DNA of 64,000 nt, taken from positions 1 through 64,000 of the forward strand of contig NZ_CABFVS010000001.1 in NCBI RefSeq assembly GCF_902150025.1. Reading direction: 5' to 3'. Each line of letters opens with the position of its first letter. Within the stretch, counting starts at the first letter, position 1. This document shows positions 1 to 9,724 of this stretch, in pieces. The notes below the pieces were generated by a model. That model was not told the DNA's origin, ran no database searches, and saw nothing but the letters and a program-made list of their open reading frames with translations. Source of the stretch: Bartonella massiliensis. Lineage in GTDB: Bacteria; Pseudomonadota; Alphaproteobacteria; Rhizobiales; Rhizobiaceae. The translations under genes were made by a program, and so were the position numbers.

Positions 1-30
1 GGAATTGCACCTAAATTAAGGGGAACTGAC

Positions 31-282
31 ATGGCACACCGCCCACCTACCATAACCCAACCAGCCATTGCACGCGCTTTAAGAGAAGCCAAAAAACAAG
101 GTGCAGAGATTGTAGAAATAAAACCCACTGGAGAGTTACTCATTCATATCAATAAAACTGTAGAACCACCAACAACAAGGCATAATGCTTATAGTATTGA
201 AGACTTTCCACCTCTTGAAAACGAACAAGAAGAATGTCGTACTCAGTCATCTTGTCCCTCTGTTGACGGCATAGAATTCTAA
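31..282 (+). CDS. Small hypothetical protein upstream of integrase
   Basis: Encodes 83 residues with no recognised domain. The start is an ATG preceded by AAGGGG. The N-terminal part (ITQPAIARALREAKKQG) looks like a short helical segment followed by a beta strand (EIVEIKPTGELLIHI). It ends 2 bases before the integrase start, so the two are probably co-transcribed. A decayed copy of the same gene next to the same type of integrase lies near 21.17-21.27 kb, so the pair travels together. An excisionase or integrase-accessory role is possible but unproven. Confidence 0.75.
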   Translation: MAHRPPTITQPAIARALREAKKQGAEIVEIKPTGELLIHINKTVEPPTTRHNAYSIEDFPPLENEQEECRTQSSCPSVDGIEF

Positions 283-284
283 CC

Positions 285-1322
285 ATGCCTAAACGTCGTC
301 CACCCTATCTTGTTCGTGAACGTACACGCCATGGTAAAATCATATGGTATGTCCGTATTGGTCATGGACCACGGCTTCGGATTGAAGGAACTTACGGAAC
401 GCAAGAATTTGTTGACAATTATACACTTGCCCTTAAGCATGCGCAAAATGGCTCTTCTAAAATAATAAAACGCACTAAGCTTACAGAAGGATCTTTTGAC
501 TGGTTATTGCATCAGTATTTACAAAGCATGCAATGGCATAATCAATCAGAGTCAACAAAAAAAGTTAAATATAGAATTCTAAACAATGTTTCTAAACATA
601 TTGGTAATCGCGCTTATAAAAGCATAGAAAAACAACATATTCTTGATGCCGTAGAAAGAAGACGCAATACTCCCGCAGCAGCAAGACACTTTTTAACGGC
701 TTTAAATGGTCTTTTTAATTGGGCGGTTGATAATGCTCTTTTAAACAGAAACCCCGCTTTTAACATAAAACCGCCAAAATCCTTTAACGCAGAAGGCTTC
801 ACCCCATGGTTAGAAGAAGACATAGATAAATATTATCACAAATGGCATCATGGTACCCATGAACGCGTTTGGATTGATATTCTTTTGTATACGGGCTTAC
901 GCCGTGGTGACGCCGTTCGCATTGGCTGGAAAGATGTCAAAGATGATATTATTCATCTCAAAACAGAAAAGAGCCAATTTAAAACAGATGTTTTTCTTCC
1001 TATTTTACCAGAGCTTGCAGAAACCCTTAAAGTTGGTCCCGTAGGTGATGAAACATTTATTTGTGGAAAAGAAGGTAAAAAACTGACTAAGGAAAGTTTT
1101 GGCAACTTATTTCGTAAAGCTTGCAATGCATCAGGGATAAAAAAATCAGCCCATGGATTGAGAAAATTAGCAGCCACCCGCGCAGCTAATGCCGGTGCTA
1201 CAGTTTCACAAATGAAAGCACTTTTTGGCTGGACTGAGGATAATATGGCATCTCTTTACACAAAGAGCGCAGATCGTAAACGTCTCGCAATAGAAGCAAT
1301 TAAAAAGCTTCAAAAAAGTTAG
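285..1322 (+). CDS. Tyrosine recombinase / phage-type integrase (element at tRNA-Gln)
   Basis: A 345-residue site-specific tyrosine recombinase. Visible catalytic features are the first arginine in TGLRRGD (about residue 205), HGLRK (H-x-x-R, about residue 290), the GW box (LFGWTED) and the nucleophile tyrosine in SLYTKS (about residue 324). The N-terminal half carries a core-binding SAM-like domain (QYLQSMQW through ALNGLFNWAVDNAL). It reads toward the 3' end of tRNA-Gln, 82 bases away, the usual arrangement for an integrase next to its attachment site. The rest of the element therefore probably lies left of the window. It is not closely related to the integrase at 40.07 kb. Confidence 0.93.
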   Translation: MPKRRPPYLVRERTRHGKIIWYVRIGHGPRLRIEGTYGTQEFVDNYTLALKHAQNGSSKIIKRTKLTEGSFDWLLHQYLQSMQWHNQSESTKKVKYRILNNVSKHIGNRAYKSIEKQHILDAVERRRNTPAAARHFLTALNGLFNWAVDNALLNRNPAFNIKPPKSFNAEGFTPWLEEDIDKYYHKWHHGTHERVWIDILLYTGLRRGDAVRIGWKDVKDDIIHLKTEKSQFKTDVFLPILPELAETLKVGPVGDETFICGKEGKKLTKESFGNLFRKACNASGIKKSAHGLRKLAATRAANAGATVSQMKALFGWTEDNMASLYTKSADRKRLAIEAIKKLQKS

Positions 1323-1404
1323 GGATATACAGAAAATAAGTTAAAAGAATCAACGGAAATAAAATTCCCGCACTTCCTGATAACTCATTGATTTCATTAA
1401 AGTA

Positions 1405-1430
1405 TGGCTGGGGTACCTGGATTCGAACCA
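1405..1430. other. Putative attachment site (att) in tRNA-Gln 3' end
   Basis: Inferred. Integrases of this kind often recombine in the T-arm and 3' end of a tRNA gene, and this integrase ends 82 bases away from the tRNA 3' end. The matching direct repeat would lie outside the window, so the core cannot be delimited here. Confidence 0.4.
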
Positions 1431-1479
1431 GGGAATGCCGGTACCAAAAACCGGTGCCTTACCGCTTGGCTATACCCCA
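1405..1479 (-). tRNA. tRNA-Gln (anticodon TTG)
   Basis: Read on the minus strand, the sequence folds into a full cloverleaf. The acceptor arm is TGGGGTA/TACCCCA, the anticodon stem is CCGGT/ACCGG with loop TTTTGGT (anticodon TTG), and the T arm is CCTGG-TTCGAAT-CCAGG. The terminal CCA is encoded at 1405-1407. It is the likely insertion target of the integrase element to its left. The open frame antisense to it is not a gene. Confidence 0.96.
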
Positions 1480-1799
1480 AAAAAATATGCCTCATAATTA
1501 CTTTTGCACCTTATAGCGATTCCTGTGATTGGACGCAATATCTGAAAATCAAAGACTTTACTTTTTTATCACAAAATCTCCCTGCTGTGTGCAATATAAT
1601 GCATCGATACCCATTCGCAACAGAAAGGGATAGACTGTTATCCTTCTAACACAAGTCATAAACCTTGATCCATCAATTATTTTGCTCTTTTGTTGATTTT
1701 CTAGAAATAGAAAATTTTATCGTTTACTCATGTCTCTAATAAATTAACATATGCTTTACTTTTTTTGATATATCCAAATCTCATCTTGCTCAATTAAAA

Positions 1800-1965
1800 C
1801 AAAAGCTGTCACCATATTGAGAACTGACATAATGTATGATGACCGCTGTGCTCTTTCATTAAGCATAAAGATGATAATATCCAATGGCTTGTTATTCATA
1901 GATAGCGCTATCAAATGAGATTAAGCACATTGAGAAATGTCTCTTAAACATATGACTTAATTTTT
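1800..1965 (+). pseudogene. Integrase N-terminal relic (P4-type family)
   Basis: A short decayed match to the start of the intact integrase at 40074. It includes the stretch around 'cattaagcataaagatg' (intact copy: 'ccataagcgtaaagatg') and 'cacattgagaaatgtctctt' (intact copy: 'gcgttgagaaacgtctctt'). No frame is open. The rest of the 1480-2339 gap is AT-rich with no supportable gene. Confidence 0.6.
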
Positions 1966-2339
1966 ATTGTAAATACTATGATCCGTGAATGGATTAGAAA
2001 AGATTTGCAAAAAAATAAAAGTATTTTATGTCGTATGTGAAAAAATATTTTTAGGTATAAGAACAAAAAATGACAGTTCTCTCCATTTACTTTTCATTCG
2101 CAAAATCATGATATTTTTGCCCGTTCATAGACATAAAAAATCTTCAAAAGCACTATTTATATAGATCAGAGTCTTTTTTTTGATTCATTAACATACATTT
2201 CCTAAAAGCTACTTTTACAACAAAAAGAAAGACATTAAAATTAATTAATATAAGCATTCAACATTTGCTTTTAGATGCTGCAAATGGCAAATTAGGCTTT
2301 TAAAGTAAGCTTAACAATTAGAATCGAGGAGATTTTTAA

Positions 2340-2942
2340 ATGGCTTTTGAATTGGCTGCATTGCCTTATGATTACGATGCTCTTTCGCCTTATATGTCAC
2401 GTGAAACGCTTGAATATCATCATGATAAGCATCACCTCGCTTATCTCACCAATACCAACAATCTTATAAAAGACGCAGGCTTAGAAAATGAAAGCCTTGA
2501 AGAGGTTATTAAAAAAAGTTTTGGAAAAAATATTGGTTTATTTAATAATGCAGCGCAATATTACAATCATAACCATTTCTGGCATTGGATGAAAAAAGAT
2601 GGTGGTGGTCAAAAGCTGCCTGAAAAGCTAGCAAAAGCGATTGAATCTGATCTAGGTGGCTATGACAAGTTCCGTGCTGATTTTATTGCTACTGCTGGTG
2701 CCCAATTTGGTTCCGGATGGGCATGGGTTGTTGTTAAAGATGGTAAGCTTGAAATTATGAAAACGCCGAATGGTGAAAATCCCTTGGTCCATGATGCTCA
2801 ACCTATCCTGGGTGTGGATGTGTGGGAACATTCCTATTACATTGACTATCGCAATGCTCGCCCGAAATATCTTGAAGCTTTCGTAGATCATTTGATCAAT
2901 TGGGATTATGTTTTAAAACTTTATGAAAATTGCGGTTTGTAA
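2340..2942 (+). CDS. sodB: Superoxide dismutase, Fe/Mn family
   Basis: A 200-residue iron/manganese superoxide dismutase that converts superoxide to hydrogen peroxide and oxygen, normally in the cytoplasm. Metal-ligand and active-site motifs are visible: the first-ligand region YHHDKHH (residues 26-32), NHNHFWHWM, and DVWEHSYY near the C-terminus. Length is typical of the family. A strong ribosome site (GAGGAG) precedes the ATG. It is monocistronic and converges with the oligopeptidase gene; a long perfect hairpin separates them. Confidence 0.97.
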   Translation: MAFELAALPYDYDALSPYMSRETLEYHHDKHHLAYLTNTNNLIKDAGLENESLEEVIKKSFGKNIGLFNNAAQYYNHNHFWHWMKKDGGGQKLPEKLAKAIESDLGGYDKFRADFIATAGAQFGSGWAWVVVKDGKLEIMKTPNGENPLVHDAQPILGVDVWEHSYYIDYRNARPKYLEAFVDHLINWDYVLKLYENCGL

Positions 2943-2967
2943 ACTATCTAGATAATTTTTTAGTGTC

Positions 2968-3006
2968 TATCAGACCCTATAATTCAATGAATTATAGGGT
3001 CTGATA
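2968..3006. terminator. Bidirectional hairpin terminator between sodB and ptrB
   Basis: A perfect 19-bp inverted repeat with a one-base centre: arms 2968-2986 and 2988-3006, left arm starting TATCAGACCC. It lies exactly between two convergent stop codons. T runs are weak, so termination is inferred from position and stem strength. Confidence 0.7.
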
Positions 3007-3016
3007 AGCAAAGATA

Positions 3017-5116
3017 TTATAGATTAACAACTGTCTTTTCTGCTATCTTTAGAATATAAGCATAGATATAGGCAACTTCTTCTAACTTTGAAAAACGTCC
3101 AGCTGCACCAGCATGTCCTGCGTCCATATTAATCCGCAATAAAATTGCATTATCATCTGTTTTTAACGCACGCAATTTTGCTACCCATTTTGCAGGTTCC
3201 CAGTAAGTTACACGAGGATCGGTTAATCCTGCGATTACAAGCATGGGGGGGTATTTTTGCGCTTTGACGTTATCATAGGGAGAATAAGAAGCTATAAGAT
3301 TATAATCTTCTCGTGATTCAAGAGGATTTCCCCATTCGGGCCATTCAGGGGGCGTTAGGGGTAAGGAAGCATCGAGCATCGTTGTTAAAACATCAACAAA
3401 AGGCACATTCGCTACGATTCCAGAAAAATCTTGTGGCGCTATATTGGCAATAGCCCCCATCAACATTCCTCCTGCCGACCCACCGTGCGCAATAAGCCGA
3501 TCATGAGCTGTGAAGTTATTGTTTACAAGATAACGCCCACACGCAATAAAATCGGTAAATGTGTTATATTTAAAACGATGTTTTCCTTTCTCATACCATT
3601 CAACCCCTTTTTCCTTGCCTCCACGAATATGTGCAATAGCATAAATAAAACCTCTGTTTACGAGAGAAAGTGCATTACTATTAAAACTCGCAGGAATAGA
3701 GATCCCATAAGCACCATAACCGTAAAGCAGACAAGGTGCACGACCATTAAGAGGTGTCGTTTTATGATAAAAAAGTGAGATGGGAATTTTTTCACCATCC
3801 TCTGCAGTGGCTATAATGCGTCGCGTTATATATTCATCTTTATTATGGCCAGAGGGAATTATTTGCGTCTTTAACAATGTTCTTTTGCGACTTTTTACCT
3901 CATAATCAAAGATTTGATCAGGCGTTGTCATCGATGAGTAAGAAAAACGAATGGACTGACTATTATATTCCGCTGCACCTTGCAAACCTAAAGAATAAAC
4001 CTCTTCATCAAAAGCAATGGAATGGATTTGTTTTGTCGTACGATCCATAATTCTTATACGAGGAAGTCCTTCAAAGCGTTCGAGCCAAATAAGAAAGTCT
4101 TGATACGCATCATGAGATAGGATCAAACGTCCAAGCTGATGAGACACAAGCTCTGACCAATTTTCTGATTGCGGCGCAGCATACGGCGCAACCATCATTT
4201 TAAAGTCTTTTGCATTATCTATATTGGTAAGGATATAAAAGACATCACCACCTTCTGTCAGTGAATATTCAACACCTTTTTGCCGTTTTCGTACACATTG
4301 AGGAGCATTAAGAGGCGCTTTTGCAGAAATTAACCAGATCTCTGACGTTTCATGGTCACGAATACTCATATAAATAACATCATGAAGCTTAGAACCGCTT
4401 ACATTTAAGAAAAAGCCTGGATTATCTTCATGAAAAATAAGTATATCTTGCGATTGATCTGTGTTTAAGCGATGATAATAAAGCTTAGAAGGACGGTGAT
4501 TTTCATCTACTTTTGTATAGAAAAAACCTTCAGATTGAGCATCCCACACAATTTGTCCAGATGTATCAGTAATGGTGTCCATAAAATCAGATAATGTGTC
4601 TAAATTACGAATTTTAGCTGTATAAAATTCTGATCCTTTATCGTCATAGGTCCATACAACATATTTATGATCAGGAGATTCTTGAATGGAACCAAAATTG
4701 AAATATTCCTTACCTTCAGCCAAAAGATCACCATTAAGATAAACATGTCTTTCTCCACCATTCCTTAGTGTCCGAAAATAATGTGGTTGTTGCCCTCCGG
4801 TAACATAAGAAAAACCATAAGCAAAAGGTCCATTTTGTATAGGAACGGAACTATCGTTCTCTTGGATCCTGCTTTTCATTTCGCTAAAAAGCAAATCTCG
4901 TAATGGCTTTGTATCAGCCATTTGAGCCGCCTGATAAGCATTTTCTTTTTCGAGATAATGTCGAATATTGGAATCAAGACAGTTAGGATTTTTTAAAACA
5001 TCTTGCCAGTTAGACGCACGTAACCAATGATAGGGATCATCACGAAAAATACCATGATATATTTCCTTATGAGTGATTCTAGATGCTTTGGGAGGAATTA
5101 CAAAAGTGTGGGTCAT
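3017..5116 (-). CDS. ptrB: Oligopeptidase B (protease II), S9 family
   Basis: A serine peptidase of the prolyl oligopeptidase family, about 699 residues, that cleaves short peptides after basic residues. The N-terminal part (to about residue 400) is the beta-propeller domain. The C-terminal alpha/beta hydrolase domain carries the nucleophile in HGGSAGGML, the acid region in AGLTDPRVTYWEP and the histidine in DAGHAGAAGR. The ATG at 5116 is preferred over an in-frame TTG two codons upstream. It runs convergent to sodB and divergent from mucR. Confidence 0.94.
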   Translation of the reverse strand: MTHTFVIPPKASRITHKEIYHGIFRDDPYHWLRASNWQDVLKNPNCLDSNIRHYLEKENAYQAAQMADTKPLRDLLFSEMKSRIQENDSSVPIQNGPFAYGFSYVTGGQQPHYFRTLRNGGERHVYLNGDLLAEGKEYFNFGSIQESPDHKYVVWTYDDKGSEFYTAKIRNLDTLSDFMDTITDTSGQIVWDAQSEGFFYTKVDENHRPSKLYYHRLNTDQSQDILIFHEDNPGFFLNVSGSKLHDVIYMSIRDHETSEIWLISAKAPLNAPQCVRKRQKGVEYSLTEGGDVFYILTNIDNAKDFKMMVAPYAAPQSENWSELVSHQLGRLILSHDAYQDFLIWLERFEGLPRIRIMDRTTKQIHSIAFDEEVYSLGLQGAAEYNSQSIRFSYSSMTTPDQIFDYEVKSRKRTLLKTQIIPSGHNKDEYITRRIIATAEDGEKIPISLFYHKTTPLNGRAPCLLYGYGAYGISIPASFNSNALSLVNRGFIYAIAHIRGGKEKGVEWYEKGKHRFKYNTFTDFIACGRYLVNNNFTAHDRLIAHGGSAGGMLMGAIANIAPQDFSGIVANVPFVDVLTTMLDASLPLTPPEWPEWGNPLESREDYNLIASYSPYDNVKAQKYPPMLVIAGLTDPRVTYWEPAKWVAKLRALKTDDNAILLRINMDAGHAGAAGRFSKLEEVAYIYAYILKIAEKTVVNL

Positions 5117-5850
5117 ACACAATCCTATATAAAATATGTTAATAGCTTCATTTATATGTTAGAATCACAATTATTGATGCAAGCGCAAAAATATAAATTC
5201 TACTTAACTGCAAAAATAACGTCGTGATAATTTTTACACTTAATATCCTTCTATTCATTAGCTGTCATAGCTATTGTTTTTTAAAGATGGAATACCACTT
5301 TTATAATAGAAGTGACTGGTCAGACAATATAAGTCATAAGAGGAATAATTGATTTTTTTTGAAACAGTATAAATTTATAGTTTTATAGCAGTAAAATAAA
5401 TATATCTAATTTTTTTGTCATCATACCATAAAAAAATAAATAAATATTCTATCAAATATCGATAAATAGTTTATACTATAAACAATAATATATTGTCATA
5501 TTTATAGTTATATTTTTATAATTCCTAAATTTATTTTACATTCTCAAAAAAAATCAATAAATTATCTTATATTTTTTTATATTTGTGATATGCTATATAT
5601 TATGCATAACATGTTATAGAATAGAACTATATTTTAACATGTAAAAAATTTCATTTTTCTTATTGTATATTATGACAAAAAAGAGGTATTTATTTGATTT
5701 TTTGTGATTTTGGCAATTTTATAGAATAATTGAATTGACAAAAAGATTTTTGTACAATATGAAGCTCATGTGCATGGCATCTTTGTATTATGAGTATATG
5801 CACTATATCTCGATTTTGAATTACTCGATTTTAAATTAAAGGAAACAAGA
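5117..5850. other. AT-rich intergenic region upstream of mucR-like gene
   Basis: About 730 bases without a credible gene, extremely AT-rich with many TA steps. MucR/Ros regulators are known to bind AT-rich DNA and often control their own promoter, so this is a plausible autoregulatory region (inference). The short frame at 5027-5227 overlaps the start of ptrB and is not supported. Confidence 0.5.
5735..5763 (+). promoter_or_regulatory. Putative sigma-70-type promoter for mucR-like gene
   Basis: A TTGACA box (5735-5740) is followed after 17 bases by TATGAA (5758-5763), about 90 bases upstream of the MucR-family start. Position and spacing fit a housekeeping promoter; there is no experimental support. 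Confidence 0.5.
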
Positions 5851-6288
5851 ATGGAACATCGTGCAGTCTTAGAGACTGAAAGCAATTTAGTTATTACATT
5901 GGTTGCTGATATTGTTGCTGCCTACGTGAGTAATAATTCTATTCGACCGACTGAAGTGCCAAGTTTAATTGCTGATGTCCATGCTGCTTTTCGTAAAGCA
6001 GGGAATCCAGAGTTAACGGAAGTCGAAGTTGAAAAACAAAGGCCTGCCGTTAATCCAAAGCGTTCAGTATTTCCTGATTATCTCATTTGTCTTGAAGATG
6101 GAAAAAAATTTAAATCTCTCAAGCGTCATCTCATGACACATTATGGAATGTTGCCAGAGGAATATCGTGAAAAATGGCAGTTAGACAGCTCTTATCCTAT
6201 GGTGGCGCCTAATTATGCAAAAACACGATCAGCTTTGGCTAAAGAAATGGGGCTTGGACGCAAAAGCAAACGAAAAAAAGCTAAATAA
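5851..6288 (+). CDS. MucR/Ros family transcriptional regulator
   Basis: A 145-residue zinc-finger regulator of the Ros/MucR family. Family members control surface polysaccharide, motility and virulence genes in rhizobia, Brucella and Bartonella. The zinc-finger region spans residues 80-97: C80, D83 at the second-ligand position as is usual in MucR, and H93 and H97 (KRHLMTH), followed by GMLPEEYREKW. The C-terminus is rich in lysine and arginine. RBS AAAGGAAA precedes the ATG. Bartonella genomes carry several paralogues, so no specific symbol is given. Confidence 0.93.
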   Translation: MEHRAVLETESNLVITLVADIVAAYVSNNSIRPTEVPSLIADVHAAFRKAGNPELTEVEVEKQRPAVNPKRSVFPDYLICLEDGKKFKSLKRHLMTHYGMLPEEYREKWQLDSSYPMVAPNYAKTRSALAKEMGLGRKSKRKKAK

Positions 6289-6387
6289 GTCATATTTTGC
6301 GAGAAAATGATTCGTATATAAAGTTGTTTTTTATTGTATGTGTTTTTTGTAGAGTTTTTATGTGTATAGTCCTCTCTGCAAAGAGGA

Positions 6388-6798
6388 TTATACATAACTT
6401 TCGTTGCGAATCCGTTTAATCATTGATTTTAGACCGTTTGATCGTTGTGGTGTGAGATTTTCATTTAAGCCAAGTTTTTCAAAAAGATCTTGAGCATTAG
6501 AATTACGAATTTCAGAAGCTTTCTTGCCTGAATAAAAAGCCAGAAGAATGTAAATGAGTCCACGTACAATATGAGCATCGGAATCGCCTTGAAAGGTTAA
6601 TATTGGATCTTCCGAATTATTCCGTGAAGATAAAAGCCATACTTGGCTAACACAACCAGGAACTTTGTGGGCTTCGTTTCGAGCACTTTCTGGAAAAGGC
6701 GGTAACTCATGACCAAGCTCAATGACATAACGATAACGATCTTCCCAATTATCCAAAAGCGAAAAGTTCTCTATAATATTATTGATTGTTTCTGTCAT
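6388..6798 (-). CDS. sufE: SufE family cysteine desulfurase sulfur acceptor
   Basis: A 136-residue SufE-like protein that accepts persulfide sulfur from a SufS-type desulfurase and passes it to Fe-S cluster assembly in the cytosol. The acceptor cysteine is C49 in KVPGCVSQVW, in the canonical context. Length is typical. No suf operon is adjacent, so the gene stands alone; in rhizobia it is commonly found near the DUF5330 gene, as here. Confidence 0.92.
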   Translation of the reverse strand: MTETINNIIENFSLLDNWEDRYRYVIELGHELPPFPESARNEAHKVPGCVSQVWLLSSRNNSEDPILTFQGDSDAHIVRGLIYILLAFYSGKKASEIRNSNAQDLFEKLGLNENLTPQRSNGLKSMIKRIRNESYV

Positions 6799-6905
6799 TA
6801 TCTTGGTCCTGTTTTATCTGAATAATCATGTTAAGTACATTTATTGACAGATCAATATTTATTTTCCTAACATAATGAATATGAAGTGCGTTAAAAAATA
6901 TTATT

Positions 6906-7280
6906 TCAGGATAACATTGTACATTTTTGTAAGAACTTTTGTATTTCCATTTTGCGAGAAATATTAGAAGAATTCTCTATATTATTTTTGTTTCCTAATA
7001 TGTTCCCTAAATATTCATAAGCAGCTCTTGCACCGTAATATGCGCGTTCGCCAAGTAAACTTAAAAAGGACTTACCTACTTTGCAGGCTTCTATATTACG
7101 GTCACAAAATGTTCCTAAGTCACTTAAAGCTTCCTTAAAAGCAACAATCACATCGCTCGTTGTTGTCTCATTATTTTGGGAGCTAGGAGAATGGTTACTA
7201 CTTGGATTTGCGACAAAAAATGAAATAATGATAAAAATAAAAAACAAAAAAAATGATAATTTGATTAAAAAACGTATCAT
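6906..7280 (-). CDS. DUF5330-like small membrane-anchored protein
   Basis: A protein of about 124 residues with a strongly hydrophobic N-terminal segment (residues 1-26, an anchor or signal peptide). The C-terminal motif FCDRNIEACKVGKSF followed by GARAAYEYLG is reminiscent of the rhizobial DUF5330 family. The two cysteines could form a disulfide in the periplasm. Function is unknown. The ATG at 7280 is preferred over a TTG two codons earlier. It lies 107 bases downstream of sufE on the same strand. Confidence 0.7.
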   Translation of the reverse strand: MIRFLIKLSFFLFFIFIIISFFVANPSSNHSPSSQNNETTTSDVIVAFKEALSDLGTFCDRNIEACKVGKSFLSLLGERAYYGARAAYEYLGNILGNKNNIENSSNISRKMEIQKFLQKCTMLS

Positions 7281-7527
7281 AGGCAATCACTGTACCGCAG
7301 TGGTCAACACAATAAAAAAAGCATTTTATACGCCGCTTCTTTATAAAAAATTTATAAAATGAGTTTTATAGAATTGAGTCTTCATTTCTTTGATCCATAT
7401 CATTGGTTTTTTTATAAATAATATAATGCCGCGGCATAAAAATTATACACTTACAGGCTCATTATATATAATGAGTATACGGAGAGATATAATTATGTTA
7501 GTGCATAAGGAATAGAGAATGTACAGC

Positions 7528-7850
7528 ATATTGATTTATCATAATAACTTATCAATGCCTATGTTGCATGAAAGACCTTAAGATCGCAAGATCATCTCAT
7601 TGAAAGTCTGTTCATATTGAAACAATCAAAACTATTCATTTGCACATTACAAACGAGGAGAGCTATATGGATAAAAGCCTTATAAAAAACTAGAAATGCT
7701 TCTTATTGAAGAGTTTCAAATGGTAAGGGCCGTTAAAAACGTTGAACGCTGGAGAAATGTGTGATAGTGTAGCTTACTGCTTTATAAGCGCAAAGATAAA
7801 GGTGCTCAATAAATTTACCGTTACAACACAGCTCTGCAACTTTTTATTCC
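7528..7850 (+). pseudogene. Integrase leader and N-terminal relic (P4-type family)
   Basis: This carries the characteristic leader (cagcatattgatttat near 7530, then 'tgttcatattgaaacaatca' and 'ggataaaagccttataaaaa'). A decayed start follows at 7696 and a later match near 'tttataagcgcaaagataaa'. Frames are broken throughout. It is homologous to 39905-40200 of the intact copy. Confidence 0.7.
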
Positions 7851-8636
7851 ACAAAAAATGCAACAATAAGATAAGGATTAAATATATAGTCCAATTTCTT
7901 TCCTATGTTGTCTATATATTTATTTTAAATAATAACGCATCATTTTAATCTTAGCTGCAAAGTCTAAAAAGAGTTAAATTCTGTTATTCTTATTCTCTTA
8001 TCGATAAAATCTTTACATTGCCTATAAAATTTTACTTTATTCATGAATTTTTTACTGGCACGTCATGACAATAATCAACATGTCGATAAAACATTAAAAA
8101 AATAGATACATTTCTTATAATTCCATCTAAAGGAGAAGTTTTTCTATAATATGTAAACATCAATTTCATTAATCCTTATACAAATTATTGAATATGCGTA
8201 GAAGGCATTTATACGAAAATATAACACTATTAAGAGATCATTTCTCTTCTTAAACCCTTTACAGAACAGTACCCCTTCTATATGTAAATTATGAAAAATA
8301 TATATAATGGTTGTCTTTTTTGAGCGTTATAGACAAATAGTCTCAACTTAATTTTAAATTATAGGCAACTTGCAAAAACCAAAATAACCTTGAATGTTAA
8401 TTCATTCAACACTTTCTTTATACATATTAAAGATTTTTAAAATATAAAATTAATGAACGTTGCTAAGAGCTCTTGTTGATTTATCAACGTATAAATTGAT
8501 ATAATGAGATTGCTTATTTCAGGAGTTTGAAAGGAAAAAATCAATAATGTAAACACACTCTTCTCTGGCTAAAAGTAAGAACTAATTTACATTCGTTTCT
8601 TTTTTGAAAAATAAACGCAACTGAAAATAAAAAATA
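7851..8636. other. AT-rich non-coding gap
   Basis: About 790 bases with no supportable gene, RNA or repeat beyond the integrase relic to its left. Short open frames on both strands have no ribosome site or recognisable content. Confidence 0.5.
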
Positions 8637-9470
8637 ATGACAGCAAAACGAAAGACATCCCGAAGAAAAACTGTGAAACATCGTAAATACCAGAGTAGTA
8701 TTGTTATCACACTTATTCTTATAATTTTTCATGTTATTTTTTGGATAGGAAAAACTCTTTATTTCTATACACGAAAAAATACTTTATTTTTTGTTGGATC
8801 TCTTCTTTTTAGCATCAGTTTTTTATTTGTTTCATTTAATGCTTTATTTTCACAAATGACAACGCATCAAAATATTTTAACTCAAATGAAATTTTCCTCC
8901 GCTCAAAATATAGGGCAAACCCCTCATTTATCTGAAAAGACAGTAAAATCACAAAAACTCTCTCGTGTAGATTCTGTAAATTTTCCAAATCATCCCCATA
9001 CAAACTCATCTTTTCCCTCTCAATCAGCAAGAATGCTGGAAAAGCAAAAAGCACTAGCAGAATTGGGACTTTATGATGGACCTTTAGATGGACTGGAAGG
9101 ACCTAAGACGCGTCATGCTATCGCTTTATGGAAACAACAAACGGCTCAGAAAATGCCAAACAATATTTCACCTAACTCTCAAAAAGATGAAATTGCAATA
9201 TTAATTAAACAGAGCGAAGTAGAAATAGCAAAGACAGAAAATATGGCGCACTCAAAAGAAGCTGTTTTAGAGCCTTCTGTCGAAGATATTATACAGGTGC
9301 AAAAAGCTTTACATATTTTTGGTCATGAAGAGGTTATTGTCACAGGAATAGAAGATCAAGAGACAATAGAAGCCTTAAAACAGTTTCAAAAAATGTTTGA
9401 TCTTTCTGTAACAGGTAAAATTAACCACACAGTTTTGATGAAAATGCGTGAAGTTGGTTTATTAAATTAA
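8637..9470 (+). CDS. Membrane protein with peptidoglycan-binding-like domains
   Basis: A 277-residue protein. The N-terminus is highly basic (residues 1-23), followed by hydrophobic membrane segments at about residues 24-40 and 48-66. After a Ser/Pro/Gln-rich linker there are two peptidoglycan_binding_1-like modules: one around ALAELGLYDGPLDGLEGPKT and one near the C-terminus (IEDQETIEALKQFQKMF then VTGKINHTVLMKM). The likely location is the inner membrane with the C-terminal part periplasmic, binding or sensing cell wall. No catalytic domain is visible. Confidence 0.8.
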   Translation: MTAKRKTSRRKTVKHRKYQSSIVITLILIIFHVIFWIGKTLYFYTRKNTLFFVGSLLFSISFLFVSFNALFSQMTTHQNILTQMKFSSAQNIGQTPHLSEKTVKSQKLSRVDSVNFPNHPHTNSSFPSQSARMLEKQKALAELGLYDGPLDGLEGPKTRHAIALWKQQTAQKMPNNISPNSQKDEIAILIKQSEVEIAKTENMAHSKEAVLEPSVEDIIQVQKALHIFGHEEVIVTGIEDQETIEALKQFQKMFDLSVTGKINHTVLMKMREVGLLN

Positions 9471-9724
9471 AAGCTAATCATCTATATTATAAAAACAAGC
9501 TATGGATCGATAATGATAATTTATCATCTTCTTGTTTAATGCCCTCCAAATACAAAAATATTCCTTCCCCGCAAACCCTTTTATATTAAATAATCAGAAT
9601 GGTTTTCTTATACACATTCCATATTGAACCATACATTTTTCTGCAAACAACTTATGACCGGTTGCAGAAAAATCATTGTGAGAAAGCCAACGCCCTTATT
9701 TTAAAAACTTTATTGCTTCTTATG

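Noticed and set aside
1404-1649. Open frame of 81 codons
   Set aside because: Its first third is the antisense of tRNA-Gln; the rest has no recognisable content.
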